DNA of 64,000 bases, taken from Pseudogracilibacillus auburnensis. GTDB taxonomy: Bacteria; Bacillota; Bacilli; Bacillales; Amphibacillaceae. Location: positions 186,001 through 250,000 of the forward strand of contig NZ_QJJQ01000006.1 in assembly GCF_003201975.1 (NCBI RefSeq), given 5' to 3'. The position numbers were made by a program, and so were the translations under genes. Under the pieces are notes generated by a model that searched no databases, was not told where the DNA came from, and was given only the letters and a program-made list of their open reading frames with translations. This document shows positions 17,095-26,340 of the stretch, piece after piece. Positions within the stretch are counted from its first letter, which is position 1, and each line of letters starts with the position of its first letter.

Positions 17095-18354
17095 GTGATC
17101 GAATATGAATGGAAGCAAATTAATAAGCGTCGGCTATTTGACGATTTGGATAAATATGCTTCGTATGGAAAAGATGAACGAGGTGGTATAACACGTCCGA
17201 GCTTCTCTAAAGCAGATATTGAGGTTCGCAAGATGTTTATTCAAGAATTAGAAGATTTAGGCCTGGAAGTTAAGGTGGATGGGATTGCAAATATTTGGGG
17301 TACATTAAAAGGCAATGGAAAAAAGAGTGGTGCTATTGTGATCGGCTCCCATTTGGATACCGTTCCAAATGGTGGGAAATATGATGGAGCACTTGGTGTA
17401 CTTATTGCAAAAGAAGTAATTTGCTGCCTGAAGGAAAGGAATCTAACATTAGACCATGACATTGAGATTGTATCCTTTACAGCAGAAGAATCCAACGATT
17501 TTGGTTTATCTACATTAGGAAGTAGAACGTTTGTTGGAAAGCTAACAGAAGAGGATTTATTCGACGTAGCTGATTCATCAGGTCAGTTATTACGAGATGC
17601 ATTAAAGGTGGTGGGTGGGGATTTAGAATCTATTAAGGAAATGGAGCAAATGAGGAAGGATAAAAAAGTTTTCATTGAAGTCCATATCGAGCAAGGACAA
17701 CGGTTAGAAAATAAAAATATTTCTGTTGCAATAGTGAATAATTTAGTTGGAATGTACCGGTGTCATGTTTCTGTTATTGGTGAGTCGAATCATTCAGGTA
17801 CAACGATGATGGAGGATAGAAATGATGCATTAACTGCTGCCTCAAAAATGATATCTGTAGTAGAAACAATCTGTAAGAGTGATGAAACGGACTTGGTAGG
17901 GACAGTAGGTAAGCTAGATGTCCATCCTAATGCGGTCAATATTATTCCTGGAAAAGTAGAATTCTTCTTCGAAATTCGGGGAGAAAGTCAATCTAGAATG
18001 GAAGAAGTCATTCAAGGAATTGAAAGGGAATGGAAAAGCATATTGAAGGATCGTGATGTAATCATTACAAAGAACGTCATCTTAGAACAAGTACCTATTC
18101 AATTAGATAATGAAATAGTAGCTGTTCTTGAAGATACAGCAAAACAAATAGATGAACCTTATTTAAAATTACCTAGTATGGCAATTCACGATGCAGCACA
18201 TATGGCAGCTTCATCAAAGTCGGCTATGATCTTTGTAAAAAGTGTTGGTGGTAAAAGTCATTGTCCAGAAGAATACAGTGAGCCAAAAGATATTGATGCT
18301 GCGGCAAATTTACTTTTACAAGGTGTGCTGGAAATTGACAGAAGGTTTGATTAA
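17095..18354 (+). CDS. M20-family amidase (hydantoinase/carbamoylase or allantoate amidohydrolase type)
   Basis: 419 residues, standard length. Dinuclear-metal residues are visible in GSHLDTVPNGGKYDGALG (His and Asp), EESNDFG (Glu pair), EVHIEQG (His) and SHCPEEYS (C-terminal His). SNHSGTTMMEDRNDAL is the typical substrate and dimer segment of N-carbamoyl-amino-acid hydrolases. Members cleave N-carbamoyl, ureido or formimino amides to release ammonia and an amino acid. The start is a GTG at 17095, eight bases after GAGGGGGG. It follows the five-gene operon by 131 bases. Its exact substrate is unknown; a ring-opened product from the monooxygenase pathway is plausible. Confidence 0.85.
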   Translation: MIEYEWKQINKRRLFDDLDKYASYGKDERGGITRPSFSKADIEVRKMFIQELEDLGLEVKVDGIANIWGTLKGNGKKSGAIVIGSHLDTVPNGGKYDGALGVLIAKEVICCLKERNLTLDHDIEIVSFTAEESNDFGLSTLGSRTFVGKLTEEDLFDVADSSGQLLRDALKVVGGDLESIKEMEQMRKDKKVFIEVHIEQGQRLENKNISVAIVNNLVGMYRCHVSVIGESNHSGTTMMEDRNDALTAASKMISVVETICKSDETDLVGTVGKLDVHPNAVNIIPGKVEFFFEIRGESQSRMEEVIQGIEREWKSILKDRDVIITKNVILEQVPIQLDNEIVAVLEDTAKQIDEPYLKLPSMAIHDAAHMAASSKSAMIFVKSVGGKSHCPEEYSEPKDIDAAANLLLQGVLEIDRRFD

Positions 18355-18432
18355 AAAATGATTCAAAGTCTATGGGGCGAATGATTAAATATTTTGTTTC
18401 CTAGCGAAAATAGGACTGGATAATCTCAATTA

Positions 18433-18455
18433 AGGAACTAATACGGAAATGTCCT
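18433..18455 (+). promoter_or_regulatory. Shared inverted-repeat box, copy 2 (putative operator)
   Basis: Starts AGGAACTA and ends ATACGGAAATGTCCT. Same layout as copies at 12470 and 26341. It lies about 150 bases before the APC permease gene. Confidence 0.6.
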
Positions 18456-18502
18456 CAACTCAACAAATGTCTCAATCATTTGAAACTTTTATTCCTGTTA
18501 AT

Positions 18503-18516
18503 TGAAAGCGTTTTAC
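18503..18516 (+). promoter_or_regulatory. cre-like CcpA box
   Basis: TGAAAGCGTTTTAC matches TGWAARCGYTWNCW at 12 of 14 positions and lies 88 bases before the APC permease start, suggesting carbon catabolite control. Confidence 0.4.
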
Positions 18517-18603
18517 TGAAGGGGTTCATAGGTAAAGAAATGAGAATCCTCGATATTAATTAGGAATAAAGTGCTTAATAAAAAATCTATTAGGAGGTTG
18601 GTT

Positions 18604-20007
18604 ATGGGAAAGCAATTAAGGAGAACCATGGGATTATGGGGAACAACCGCTACTGGAGTTGGTATTGTTGTAAGTTCGAGTGCATTAGTTTCATTAGGTC
18701 AAGGATTTGGAGCAGGTGGTAAGCCATTTGTTTTTGCGATGCTCGCAGCATTGATACTTATGGTATTTTCTTATATTTCATTTACTGAATTAGCAGGTAT
18801 GATGCCCGTAGCTGGAGGAATTAATCATTATACCTTACCTGCAATGGGCCCCTTTGTTGGAATCATTTCAGTCATTAGTGGTTATTTTCTAGTAAGTATT
18901 TTTTCAGGAGCCGCGGAAGCTGCAATTGCTGGAATGATATTTACAGACGTTTTCGCTCCAGGATTAAATCCTATTATAGTAGCGGTAATTATCACAGTTA
19001 TTATTGCTTCAGTTAATGTACTTGGAGTAAAAGCATATAGTTCTCTTCAGCTAGCATTGACAATCATCTTAATAGGCTCCACTGTTGTGTTGGGAATTTT
19101 AGGATTGTCCGGAATTGAACTTCCCGGTGAACCTATCGATTTTTCAATAAGTGTAGCTAGTGAAACTGGATTAGGTGTACTAGGTTTAACTGCACTTGCA
19201 ATTTGGTTATTTATAGGTATTGAATTTATCACTCCTCTTGCAGAAGAAATTAAAAGACCAAACCTCACTATCCCTATAGCGATAGGTATAGGATTAGTTG
19301 TAATATTTATTGCCAATATATTATTTGGTTTCGCATCGATGAAATATGTACCGCTTGAAACTTTAGCCGGTTCAGCTTCTCCTCATGTTGTTTTTGCAAC
19401 TGCAATGCTAGGGAAAACGGGTCAAGTGTGGATGGGGATCGTAGCAATTTTTGCCACTACAAGTACGATGAATACAATCATTGGGTCAGTTGCTCGTATG
19501 CTCTATGGAATGGGACAACGGGGACAGTTACCTAAATTTTTTGGTAAACTAAATAGATTTGGAGCCCCTTGGGTTGGCGTAGTGTTTTTAAGTTCATTAT
19601 TTTTAATTTTTGTTATTTCTGGGACAGCTACTGGTGAAACAGTTGCAATCTTTATTTTAGCGGGTTGTTTCTGTTGGCTAGTGACCTATTGTATCGCTCA
19701 TATAGATGTAATGATTTTACGTTTTAAATATCCGCAAGCTAAAAGAGGATTTAAGTCACCTTTTGGGATAACCATTCAACTATTAGGTCTAGTAGGGATG
19801 ATTTATGTGATGCTTAATATGCATCCAGATGCCGCGGTAGCTAAGGAAATATATAAATATTCATTACTATTTTTAGCATTAACAGTACTTTATGCTGCAT
19901 GCTGGGTAAAGTTTAAAATGAAAAAACCATTGTTTGAGACAGTTCCTTTAGAAGAACTAATAAATGACCCGAATAATAAAAAAGATGATAAAGAAAAAAC
20001 TGCTTAA
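18604..20007 (+). CDS. APC-superfamily amino acid/amine permease
   Basis: 467 residues with twelve predicted membrane helices. The first helix carries GTTATGVGIVVSSSALVSLG, the APC substrate-backbone site pattern, and helix six LAIWLFIGIEFITPLAEE. The tail is charged (NDPNNKKDDKEKTA). It probably imports an amino acid or biogenic amine used by the aminotransferase and dehydrogenase encoded next. The start is ATG 18604, six bases after AGGAGG; an upstream in-frame start at 18571 lacks a site. A shared operator-like box and a cre-like box lie in front. It is separated from the aminotransferase gene by a mobile-like repeat and a new promoter. Confidence 0.85.
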   Translation: MGKQLRRTMGLWGTTATGVGIVVSSSALVSLGQGFGAGGKPFVFAMLAALILMVFSYISFTELAGMMPVAGGINHYTLPAMGPFVGIISVISGYFLVSIFSGAAEAAIAGMIFTDVFAPGLNPIIVAVIITVIIASVNVLGVKAYSSLQLALTIILIGSTVVLGILGLSGIELPGEPIDFSISVASETGLGVLGLTALAIWLFIGIEFITPLAEEIKRPNLTIPIAIGIGLVVIFIANILFGFASMKYVPLETLAGSASPHVVFATAMLGKTGQVWMGIVAIFATTSTMNTIIGSVARMLYGMGQRGQLPKFFGKLNRFGAPWVGVVFLSSLFLIFVISGTATGETVAIFILAGCFCWLVTYCIAHIDVMILRFKYPQAKRGFKSPFGITIQLLGLVGMIYVMLNMHPDAAVAKEIYKYSLLFLALTVLYAACWVKFKMKKPLFETVPLEELINDPNNKKDDKEKTA

Positions 20008-20010
20008 AGA

Positions 20011-20162
20011 GGACGTTCAAAAAGTCCAACAAAAATGACGCATCGAATTTCCGCGTTGGCTTGCTTTTCCGGTACTTACGTATGTAAAGGCATGCGCTTC
20101 GTTCCTCAAAGCTACGCCGCCTTGAACTTCTTGATCCTTTTTATCGGTCTTTTTGAACGCGC
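20011..20162. repeat. MITE-like element with terminal inverted repeats
   Basis: About 150 bases bounded by CGTTCAAAAAGTCC on the left and GGTCTTTTTGAACG on the right, which are inverted copies with one mismatch. The inside contains no gene. Sequences of this type (ending CTTGATCC, then ATCGGTCTTTTTGAAC) are familiar to me as dispersed elements of Bacillaceae. It begins two bases after the APC permease stop codon region. Confidence 0.7.
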
Positions 20163-20214
20163 ACTTAAATAGGATTAGTTGTTAATGAGTTAAACATCGC
20201 GTAATACTTTTGGT

Positions 20215-20243
20215 TTGTTAAGTTAACACCAATTAAATAATAT
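20215..20243 (+). promoter_or_regulatory. Sigma-A-like promoter for the aminotransferase operon
   Basis: TTGTTA (20215-20220), a 17-base spacer and TAATAT (20238-20243), 33 bases before the start codon. Confidence 0.5.
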
Positions 20244-20275
20244 GATTAATTTAAAATAAGGGAGAGAATTTATCC

Positions 20276-21652
20276 ATGACTAATTTAACTGAAAATTCAA
20301 CCGTAGAGCAATTAATAGAAGCTGACAAAAAACATTTTATTCATCCTACTACAGTGCCGAGAACATTTTTAGAAGAAGGACCAAAAATTATCTTCTCAGA
20401 GGGAGAAGGAGTTCGTGTTAAAGATATCCATGGAAAGTCATATATTGATGGAGTGTCGATGCTATGGAACGTTAACTTAGGATTTGGTCAAAAAGAACTT
20501 GCCGATGCCGCCCATGAACAATTAACGAAACTCGCATATTGTTCATCATTCTATGGTTATTCAAATGAATTAGCTGTTCGTTTATCTGAAAAAATTGCCA
20601 GCCTTGCACCAGGAGATTTAAATGCTGTATTTTTCACATCTGGTGGGTCAGAATCGAATGAAACCGCCTTTAAATTTGCTAGATTCTATTGGGATCTAAA
20701 AGGTCAATCGTCTAAGAAAAACATTATCTCATTAAAACGTGGATACCATGGTGCTACTATTTCAACAGGGTCAGCAACAGGTATCGTCGGATTTCATAAT
20801 TTCTCTGGATCAAAAGATTCCGATATCATCCATGCAATGCCACATTTAGTAAATGCAGAAAAAGGGGATAAGAATGACCCGGATTATAAACATAGTATCC
20901 GACATATTATTGATACGAAAGGTGCTGACCAAATTGCAGCGGTAATTATGGAACCTATCCAAGGGGCTGGGGGAGTTCACGTTCCACCCGAAGGATATTT
21001 ACAAGCTGTTAAGCAATTATGTGAAGATAATAATATTCTATTTATTGCTGATGAAGTAATTTGTGGTTTCGGTAGAACAGGTAAAATGTTCGGTGTGGAT
21101 AATTGGGATGTCGTACCTGACATCATGTGTGTAGCAAAAGGTATTACGAGTGGATATGCTCAGCTAGGAGCTGTATTACTTACGCAAGAAGTAAGAGATA
21201 CACTTGTTTCATATGACAACATTTTAGGTCATGGATTCACATATAGTGGGCACCCTACTGCATGTGCTGTAGGGTTAAAAACATTAGAATTTATTGAAAA
21301 AAATAATGTCTTAGATAATGTTAATAAAATGAATAGAGAATTACAAAAAGGATTCGACTATTTAGTTGAGCATCATCCACATGTTGCAAAAACGAGAGCA
21401 GTTGGACTACTCGCAGGTTTTGAATTGATGCAAGATAGAGATTCAAACACTCCATTTGCTCAATCGATTAGAGCCGCCCGTCATATCGTTGATCATAGTT
21501 TTGATAACGGCTTAATTTTACGAGCTGCTGACTTTGAAGAACAAGTAAATATTGTTGCTGTAGCACCGCCACTTATTGTAAACAAAGTAGAGATTGAAGA
21601 AATGATAAGTATTATTGATGATGCATTAACGTCATTTGAAAAAACTTTGTAA
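20276..21652 (+). CDS. Class III omega-aminotransferase
   Basis: 458 residues. PLP-site features are SGGSESNETAFKFAR, YHGATISTGSATG, DEVICGFGRTGKMFG and the Schiff-base lysine in VAKGITSGYAQLGA (about residue 288). Members transfer amino groups from putrescine, beta-alanine, taurine or other terminal amines to pyruvate or 2-oxoglutarate. The next gene is an aldehyde dehydrogenase, so the pair turns an amine into an aldehyde and then an acid. Candidates are putrescine and histamine. The ATG at 20276 follows GGGAGAG by 10 bases; a promoter lies directly upstream and a hairpin follows the stop. Confidence 0.85.
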   Translation: MTNLTENSTVEQLIEADKKHFIHPTTVPRTFLEEGPKIIFSEGEGVRVKDIHGKSYIDGVSMLWNVNLGFGQKELADAAHEQLTKLAYCSSFYGYSNELAVRLSEKIASLAPGDLNAVFFTSGGSESNETAFKFARFYWDLKGQSSKKNIISLKRGYHGATISTGSATGIVGFHNFSGSKDSDIIHAMPHLVNAEKGDKNDPDYKHSIRHIIDTKGADQIAAVIMEPIQGAGGVHVPPEGYLQAVKQLCEDNNILFIADEVICGFGRTGKMFGVDNWDVVPDIMCVAKGITSGYAQLGAVLLTQEVRDTLVSYDNILGHGFTYSGHPTACAVGLKTLEFIEKNNVLDNVNKMNRELQKGFDYLVEHHPHVAKTRAVGLLAGFELMQDRDSNTPFAQSIRAARHIVDHSFDNGLILRAADFEEQVNIVAVAPPLIVNKVEIEEMISIIDDALTSFEKTL

Positions 21653-21655
21653 AAC

Positions 21656-21678
21656 AAGAGGACGATACTTGTCCTCTT
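21656..21678 (+). other. Hairpin between aminotransferase and aldehyde dehydrogenase genes
   Basis: AAGAGGAC and GTCCTCTT are perfect 8-base arms with a 7-base loop, followed by CCCTTAAT. It could be a partial terminator or a processing and stability hairpin inside the operon. Confidence 0.45.
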
Positions 21679-21708
21679 CCCTTAATACTACTAATTAGGA
21701 GGATCAAT

Positions 21709-23190
21709 ATGGAAGCGACTACAATAAAATTACAGCCAAAAGTGATGGAATTTTTAAAAGGTACAAAAAAGCTTTATATTAATGGGGAATTTGTAGATTC
21801 CGTGTCAGGAAAAACATTTGACACATTAAATCCAGCAACAGGAGACGTTTTAGCAAAAGTAAGTGAGGCGGATGGAACTGATATCGATCAAGCAGTAAAA
21901 GCAGCAAAGGTTGCATTTGAAGATGGACCTTGGTCTAGAATGAGTGCTGCCGAAAAAGCAAACTTAATGTTTAAACTAGCTGATTTAATTGAAAAAAACG
22001 CAGAAGAATTAGCACAAATTGAAACGTTAGATAATGGAAAACCAATTAATGAAGCACGTCTTATCGATATTCCTAATTGTATTGAGCAAACCCGTTATTT
22101 TGCCGGTTGGGTAACGAAAAATATGGGGCAAACAATACCTGTTAATTCATCCTTTTTTAATTACACGCGACATGAACCAGTCGGCGTAGTTGGAGCAATA
22201 GTACCTTGGAATTTTCCATTAATGATTGCACTTTGGAAAATCACCCCTGCTCTTGCTACTGGGTGTACTGTTGTATTAAAGCCAGCGGAGCAAACACCGC
22301 TTTCTGTACTTTATTTAGCAAAATTAATTGAGGAAGCTGGTTTCCCAGAAGGTGTAATTAACATAGTGCCTGGTAACGGTGAGACTGCGGGTAATGCGCT
22401 TGTAAATCATGTTGATGTAAATAAAATTGCATTTACTGGTTCCACAGAAGTAGGTAGACTAATCATGAAAAATGCAGCTGACACAATGAAACGTGTTTCT
22501 TTGGAACTTGGTGGGAAGTCGCCGAATATTGTGTTTCCTGATGCTGATATGTCTAAAGCTATACCAGGAGTTTTTACTGGAATCATGGCAAATCAAGGAG
22601 AAATTTGTAGTGCAGGTTCTAGGATCTATATTCATAAAGATGATTATGATCATGTCGTAGCTGATCTTGCTAGTTTTGCAAAAAAAGTAAAGCTTGGTAC
22701 AGGTCTTTCAGAGAAAACGGAAATGGGACCACTTGTATCAAAGGAACAACAGGATCGTGTTGTAAGCTATATTAATATTGGTAAAGAAGAAGGGGCTGAA
22801 TTATTATCTGGCGGAAATAGTACAGATAAAGGATACTTTGTTGAGCCAACCATTTTTGCGGATGTTAATGATAGTATGAGAGTTTGTCAAGAGGAGATCT
22901 TTGGCCCAGTCGTAGTCGCATTACCTTATAACGATGTTGACGAAGTGATTCGGCGTGCAAATAATTCGCCATATGGATTGGCTGCTGGAGTATGGACAGA
23001 AAACCTTAAAAATGCACATAATGTAGCTAATCGCCTAAAAGCCGGATCAGTATGGATAAATTGTTACAGTATGGTAAACCCTGCAACGCCATTCGGTGGA
23101 TATAAACAGTCTGGTTTTGGAAGAGACATGGGTTCATATGCATTAGACAATTATACAGAGGTAAAAAATGTTTGGGTTAATTTAGACTAG
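21709..23190 (+). CDS. NAD(P)-dependent aldehyde dehydrogenase
   Basis: 493 residues, full ALDH superfamily length. The NAD-site segment IVPWNFPLMIALWKITPALA, the glutamate motif LELGGKSPN and the nucleophile Cys300 in NQGEICSAGSRI are present, as are EEIFGPVV and the end segment PFGGYKQSGFGRDMG. The type is broad-specificity, like betaine, phenylacetaldehyde or gamma-aminobutyraldehyde dehydrogenases. It should oxidise the aldehyde made by the preceding aminotransferase. AGGAGG lies seven bases before the ATG. No hallmark lets me choose the substrate. Confidence 0.9.
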   Translation: MEATTIKLQPKVMEFLKGTKKLYINGEFVDSVSGKTFDTLNPATGDVLAKVSEADGTDIDQAVKAAKVAFEDGPWSRMSAAEKANLMFKLADLIEKNAEELAQIETLDNGKPINEARLIDIPNCIEQTRYFAGWVTKNMGQTIPVNSSFFNYTRHEPVGVVGAIVPWNFPLMIALWKITPALATGCTVVLKPAEQTPLSVLYLAKLIEEAGFPEGVINIVPGNGETAGNALVNHVDVNKIAFTGSTEVGRLIMKNAADTMKRVSLELGGKSPNIVFPDADMSKAIPGVFTGIMANQGEICSAGSRIYIHKDDYDHVVADLASFAKKVKLGTGLSEKTEMGPLVSKEQQDRVVSYINIGKEEGAELLSGGNSTDKGYFVEPTIFADVNDSMRVCQEEIFGPVVVALPYNDVDEVIRRANNSPYGLAAGVWTENLKNAHNVANRLKAGSVWINCYSMVNPATPFGGYKQSGFGRDMGSYALDNYTEVKNVWVNLD

Positions 23191-23224
23191 TAATTTTAGT
23201 AGTTATATTATAGATAAATAGTTG

Positions 23225-23273
23225 CTCCCAGTTAGATAAAATCCAAAAACCTTTTGTATTATCGGGCTGGGAG
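23225..23273 (+). other. Long inverted repeat ahead of the HDAC-like gene
   Basis: CTCCCAG (23225-23231) pairs with CTGGGAG (23267-23273), with GATAA and TTATC pairing inside. The next ribosome site is about 35 bases on. Terminator or attenuator; the T-run is weak. Confidence 0.4.
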
Positions 23274-23323
23274 ATATGTTTATATCAACTTTAGTAACAA
23301 TCTATTTCTCTGGAGGTTGCAAC

Positions 23324-24445
23324 ATGAAAACAGGTTACATTTATGATGAAAGTTATTTTTGGCATGATACTGGAAGTGGAACACTATACCTTCCATCTGG
23401 AGGATATTTAGAAACGGATGTATTTTCTGAACATCCATTAACTAAAAAACGTGTAAATAATTTGCTAGAAAGATGCGGGTTAATGTGGGAATTGGAAAGG
23501 ATTCGTCCTCGTATGGCAACAAGAGAGCAAATTGAATTATTTCATCTACCAGAATATGTAGATAAAGTGAAACATCTTAGTGATACGACAGGTGGCGATG
23601 CTGGCGACCATGCAATCGTTGGAAAAGGTTCTTATGAAATTGCCTTACTATCTGCTGGTGGAGCATTAACAGCTGTAGACTCTGTTATGAACAAAGTTGT
23701 TGATAATGCGTATGCATTAACACGACCACCCGGTCATCATGCGGAAGCAGATATCGGTATAGGATTTTGCCTATTTAATAATGTTGTTATTGCCGCAAAA
23801 TATGCAAAAGAAAAATATGGACTTAAGAAAATAATGATTCTTGACTGGGATGTGCATCATGGAAATGGAACGGAAAAAGCTTTTTATCATGACCCTGAAG
23901 TATTGTTTTTTTCGGTTCATCAAGACTTAAGTTTCCCGCCGGATACTGGGTATGTAACACATGTTGGAGAGGGTGCTGGTAGTGGATACAACGTCAATAT
24001 TCCTTTACCTCCTGGTACAGGTGATGCAGGATATTTAAAAACATTTACATCCATTATTCGTCCAATAGTTGAGGAGTTTAAGCCAGAATTAATCATCGTT
24101 TCTGCAGGGCAAGATCCGAGTGCATTTGATCCTCTAGGAAGAATGCTCGTTTCAGCCAATGGTTTTGGAAAAATGACAAAAGTTATTAAGGATTTAGCAA
24201 ATAAGTATTGTGAAGGAAAATTGGTTATGTGTCATGAAGGCGGTTACAGTAATGCATATGTCCCTTTCTGTACTTTACGAATTATTGAGGAGCTCTGTGA
24301 AAAGACAACGGATGTTGAGGATCCTTTCTCAGCAGGTTCAAACGGTTATCCCGATAAAGTATATTCTAACCAACGAGAAGCAATTGATAGTGTAATTGAA
24401 ATCCAATCTAAATATTGGAACAATCTTAAAGCACCAACATGCTAA
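23324..24445 (+). CDS. Class II histone-deacetylase-like amidohydrolase (HDAH/acetylpolyamine amidohydrolase type)
   Basis: 373 residues, close in length and layout to the bacterial HDAH of Bordetella/Alcaligenes. Catalytic residues are all visible: RPPGHH with His138-His139, zinc ligands in DWDVHHGNG (Asp176, His178) and SAGQDPSAFDPLGRM, and the tyrosine in HEGGYS. Such enzymes remove acetyl groups from acetylpolyamines or other acyl-amines. Next to an aminotransferase and aldehyde dehydrogenase, deacylation of an N-acyl amine before oxidation is plausible. The ATG at 23324 follows TGGAGG; a longer frame from 23276 has no site. The NCS1 permease gene follows after 58 bases. Confidence 0.9.
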   Translation: MKTGYIYDESYFWHDTGSGTLYLPSGGYLETDVFSEHPLTKKRVNNLLERCGLMWELERIRPRMATREQIELFHLPEYVDKVKHLSDTTGGDAGDHAIVGKGSYEIALLSAGGALTAVDSVMNKVVDNAYALTRPPGHHAEADIGIGFCLFNNVVIAAKYAKEKYGLKKIMILDWDVHHGNGTEKAFYHDPEVLFFSVHQDLSFPPDTGYVTHVGEGAGSGYNVNIPLPPGTGDAGYLKTFTSIIRPIVEEFKPELIIVSAGQDPSAFDPLGRMLVSANGFGKMTKVIKDLANKYCEGKLVMCHEGGYSNAYVPFCTLRIIEELCEKTTDVEDPFSAGSNGYPDKVYSNQREAIDSVIEIQSKYWNNLKAPTC

Positions 24446-24503
24446 TGTAACTGAAATAAATACTTTTTTAAAAAGGATCTATGGTCAAAAAGGGGATAAA
24501 GAA

Positions 24504-25877
24504 ATGGATGAAAACTCAAATCGTATTGAACGAAAAAGTTATGAGTATATCACTTTAGATGAAAGAAAAGGAAATCCTAAAGAATTATTTTTTACTTGGT
24601 TTGCAGCTAGCACCGTATCAACAACATTAGTTACCGGAGCCATATCAATCATGATTGGATTAAATTTTTGGTGGGCAAGTGTATCAATGTTTCTAGGACA
24701 TGCGATTGGGGCAACAATCATGGCTCTACATTCTGCTCAGGGTCCAAAATTAGGAATCCCACAACTATTGCAAAGTAGGGCACAGTTTGGTTTTTATGGA
24801 GTAATTTTACCAATGTTAATTGTGCTCACTATGTATTTTGGTTATGGATCTACAAATACAATATTAGTTGGTCAAGGAATGAATGAAGCATTTGGCGTTG
24901 ATATTAATGTTACGGTCATGATTGCTATGATACCAATGGTTCTACTAGCGATATATGGTCAAGATATTATTCAGAAGTTTATGAAACTCTATACGATTGG
25001 ATATACGTTGATCTTTTTAATACTAACCATATTAGTAATCAGTCAATTATCAATGGATATACTCAGCAAAGGAGAGTTCACATTCAGTACATTTCTCCTA
25101 TCTACAGCAATATCGATAACTTGGCAGATTACTTATGGACCGTACGTGTCGGATCACTCAAGGTTTATGCGTCCAAGTGAAGCAAAAAAGACATTTATTT
25201 ATTCTTATGCTGGCAGTTTTCTTAGTTCCGCTTGGTTAATGATTTTAGGCGCCGCGATTGCGACAATGGTTGTAAATGGAAACGTTATGGGGCAAATAAA
25301 GGCAATGGGGACGATTGGATACATTCTTGTTATCGTAATAACACTAGGCGTATTAGTGATAAATTCGCTAAACATTTATGGAGCTGGAATAATTACTTTG
25401 TCAATTGCAAGTAATTTTATTGAATTTAAAACATCGAGAAAAATGCGTATTATTACATCGGTGATTATTGGAGCTATTATCGTGCTTGCTTCAACTGCTG
25501 GTGCGGGAGACTTTATGAATTATTTTCAAATTTATTTAAGTTTTATCTTATTCTTTATTATTCCATGGAGTGTTATCAATTTAACAGACTTTTATATATT
25601 AAAACGAAATGATTATCCGCCAGAAGCATTCATGGAGAAAGATGGAATATTTGGAAAGTTAAATAGTAAGACATTAGTTGTTTATTTAGTAGCAATTACT
25701 TGTCAAGTACCATTTACAAATACCGGAATTTATCAAGGACCTGTTTCAAAGGCACTTGGTGGTATAGACTTAGCATGGGTTGTAGGAATTATCATCTCTT
25801 TTGGAGCCTATTACGGGTTAAATAAATTTATAAAAGCTGAAACAGAAGAGATAAAAAAAGAAGCACAAAAGGCATGA
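24504..25877 (+). CDS. NCS1-type cytosine/purine/hydantoin permease
   Basis: 457 residues with twelve hydrophobic segments. The entry helix TWFAASTVSTTLVTGAIS and GHAIGATIMALHSAQGPKLG, with RAQFGFYG after it, are typical of the nucleobase-cation symporter-1 family, which takes up cytosine, allantoin, hydantoins, uracil or thiamine. This supports a nitrogen heterocycle as substrate of the block. GGGG lies eight bases before ATG 24504; the longer frame beginning inside the preceding gene at 24396 lacks one. It is the second gene of a pair with the HDAC-like gene. Confidence 0.85.
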   Translation: MDENSNRIERKSYEYITLDERKGNPKELFFTWFAASTVSTTLVTGAISIMIGLNFWWASVSMFLGHAIGATIMALHSAQGPKLGIPQLLQSRAQFGFYGVILPMLIVLTMYFGYGSTNTILVGQGMNEAFGVDINVTVMIAMIPMVLLAIYGQDIIQKFMKLYTIGYTLIFLILTILVISQLSMDILSKGEFTFSTFLLSTAISITWQITYGPYVSDHSRFMRPSEAKKTFIYSYAGSFLSSAWLMILGAAIATMVVNGNVMGQIKAMGTIGYILVIVITLGVLVINSLNIYGAGIITLSIASNFIEFKTSRKMRIITSVIIGAIIVLASTAGAGDFMNYFQIYLSFILFFIIPWSVINLTDFYILKRNDYPPEAFMEKDGIFGKLNSKTLVVYLVAITCQVPFTNTGIYQGPVSKALGGIDLAWVVGIIISFGAYYGLNKFIKAETEEIKKEAQKA

Positions 25878-26089
25878 AGTTGCATTTAATTCAATCAATA
25901 ATTGGTGTTTTCGTAGGTTGAATATTCAAATTATTGACAAGTATCGGAATAGATTATCAATCTATTAAGGATCTACTGAATAAACAGAAATTCCAGCTAA
26001 ATTAATAGTTTGTACTCGTTTTTCTTGATATAAAGTGCAAGGTAATTTGAGGGGAGCTGAACGACAGCAAGGCAAAAATACCCTATGCA

Positions 26090-26300
26090 TAAAGTCACTA
26101 GAACATGATGATTAAGTGTGCCACGTCCTTATGTCTTCGTCTGCACTAGTAGATCCTGTACGTCGAAAGACCCTGCGGGAAGTGGTTTTCGGGTTAAGTA
26201 CGTGACGTCCTTGTCGCAACACCGGCACTAGCACGTCCTATGCGTCGAAGGCTGAAGCCGTACCTGCGGAAAGCATGTCACATTTCGCGGAAGACAACAG
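26090..26300. repeat. GC-rich dispersed repeat region
   Basis: The 25878-26466 gap holds a GC-rich, non-coding block with pieces recurring elsewhere in the window: CACGTCCT, CTGCGGGAA, GCACGTCCTATGCGTCGAA and GGCTGAAGCCGT, similar to 34600-34620 and to 53590-53650. It looks like a mosaic of the same repeat families. No gene is visible in the rest of the gap. Confidence 0.5.
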
Positions 26301-26340
26301 TAGAATGAAAAGCAATTTAGTTGTTCAGCAAACCCTAATT

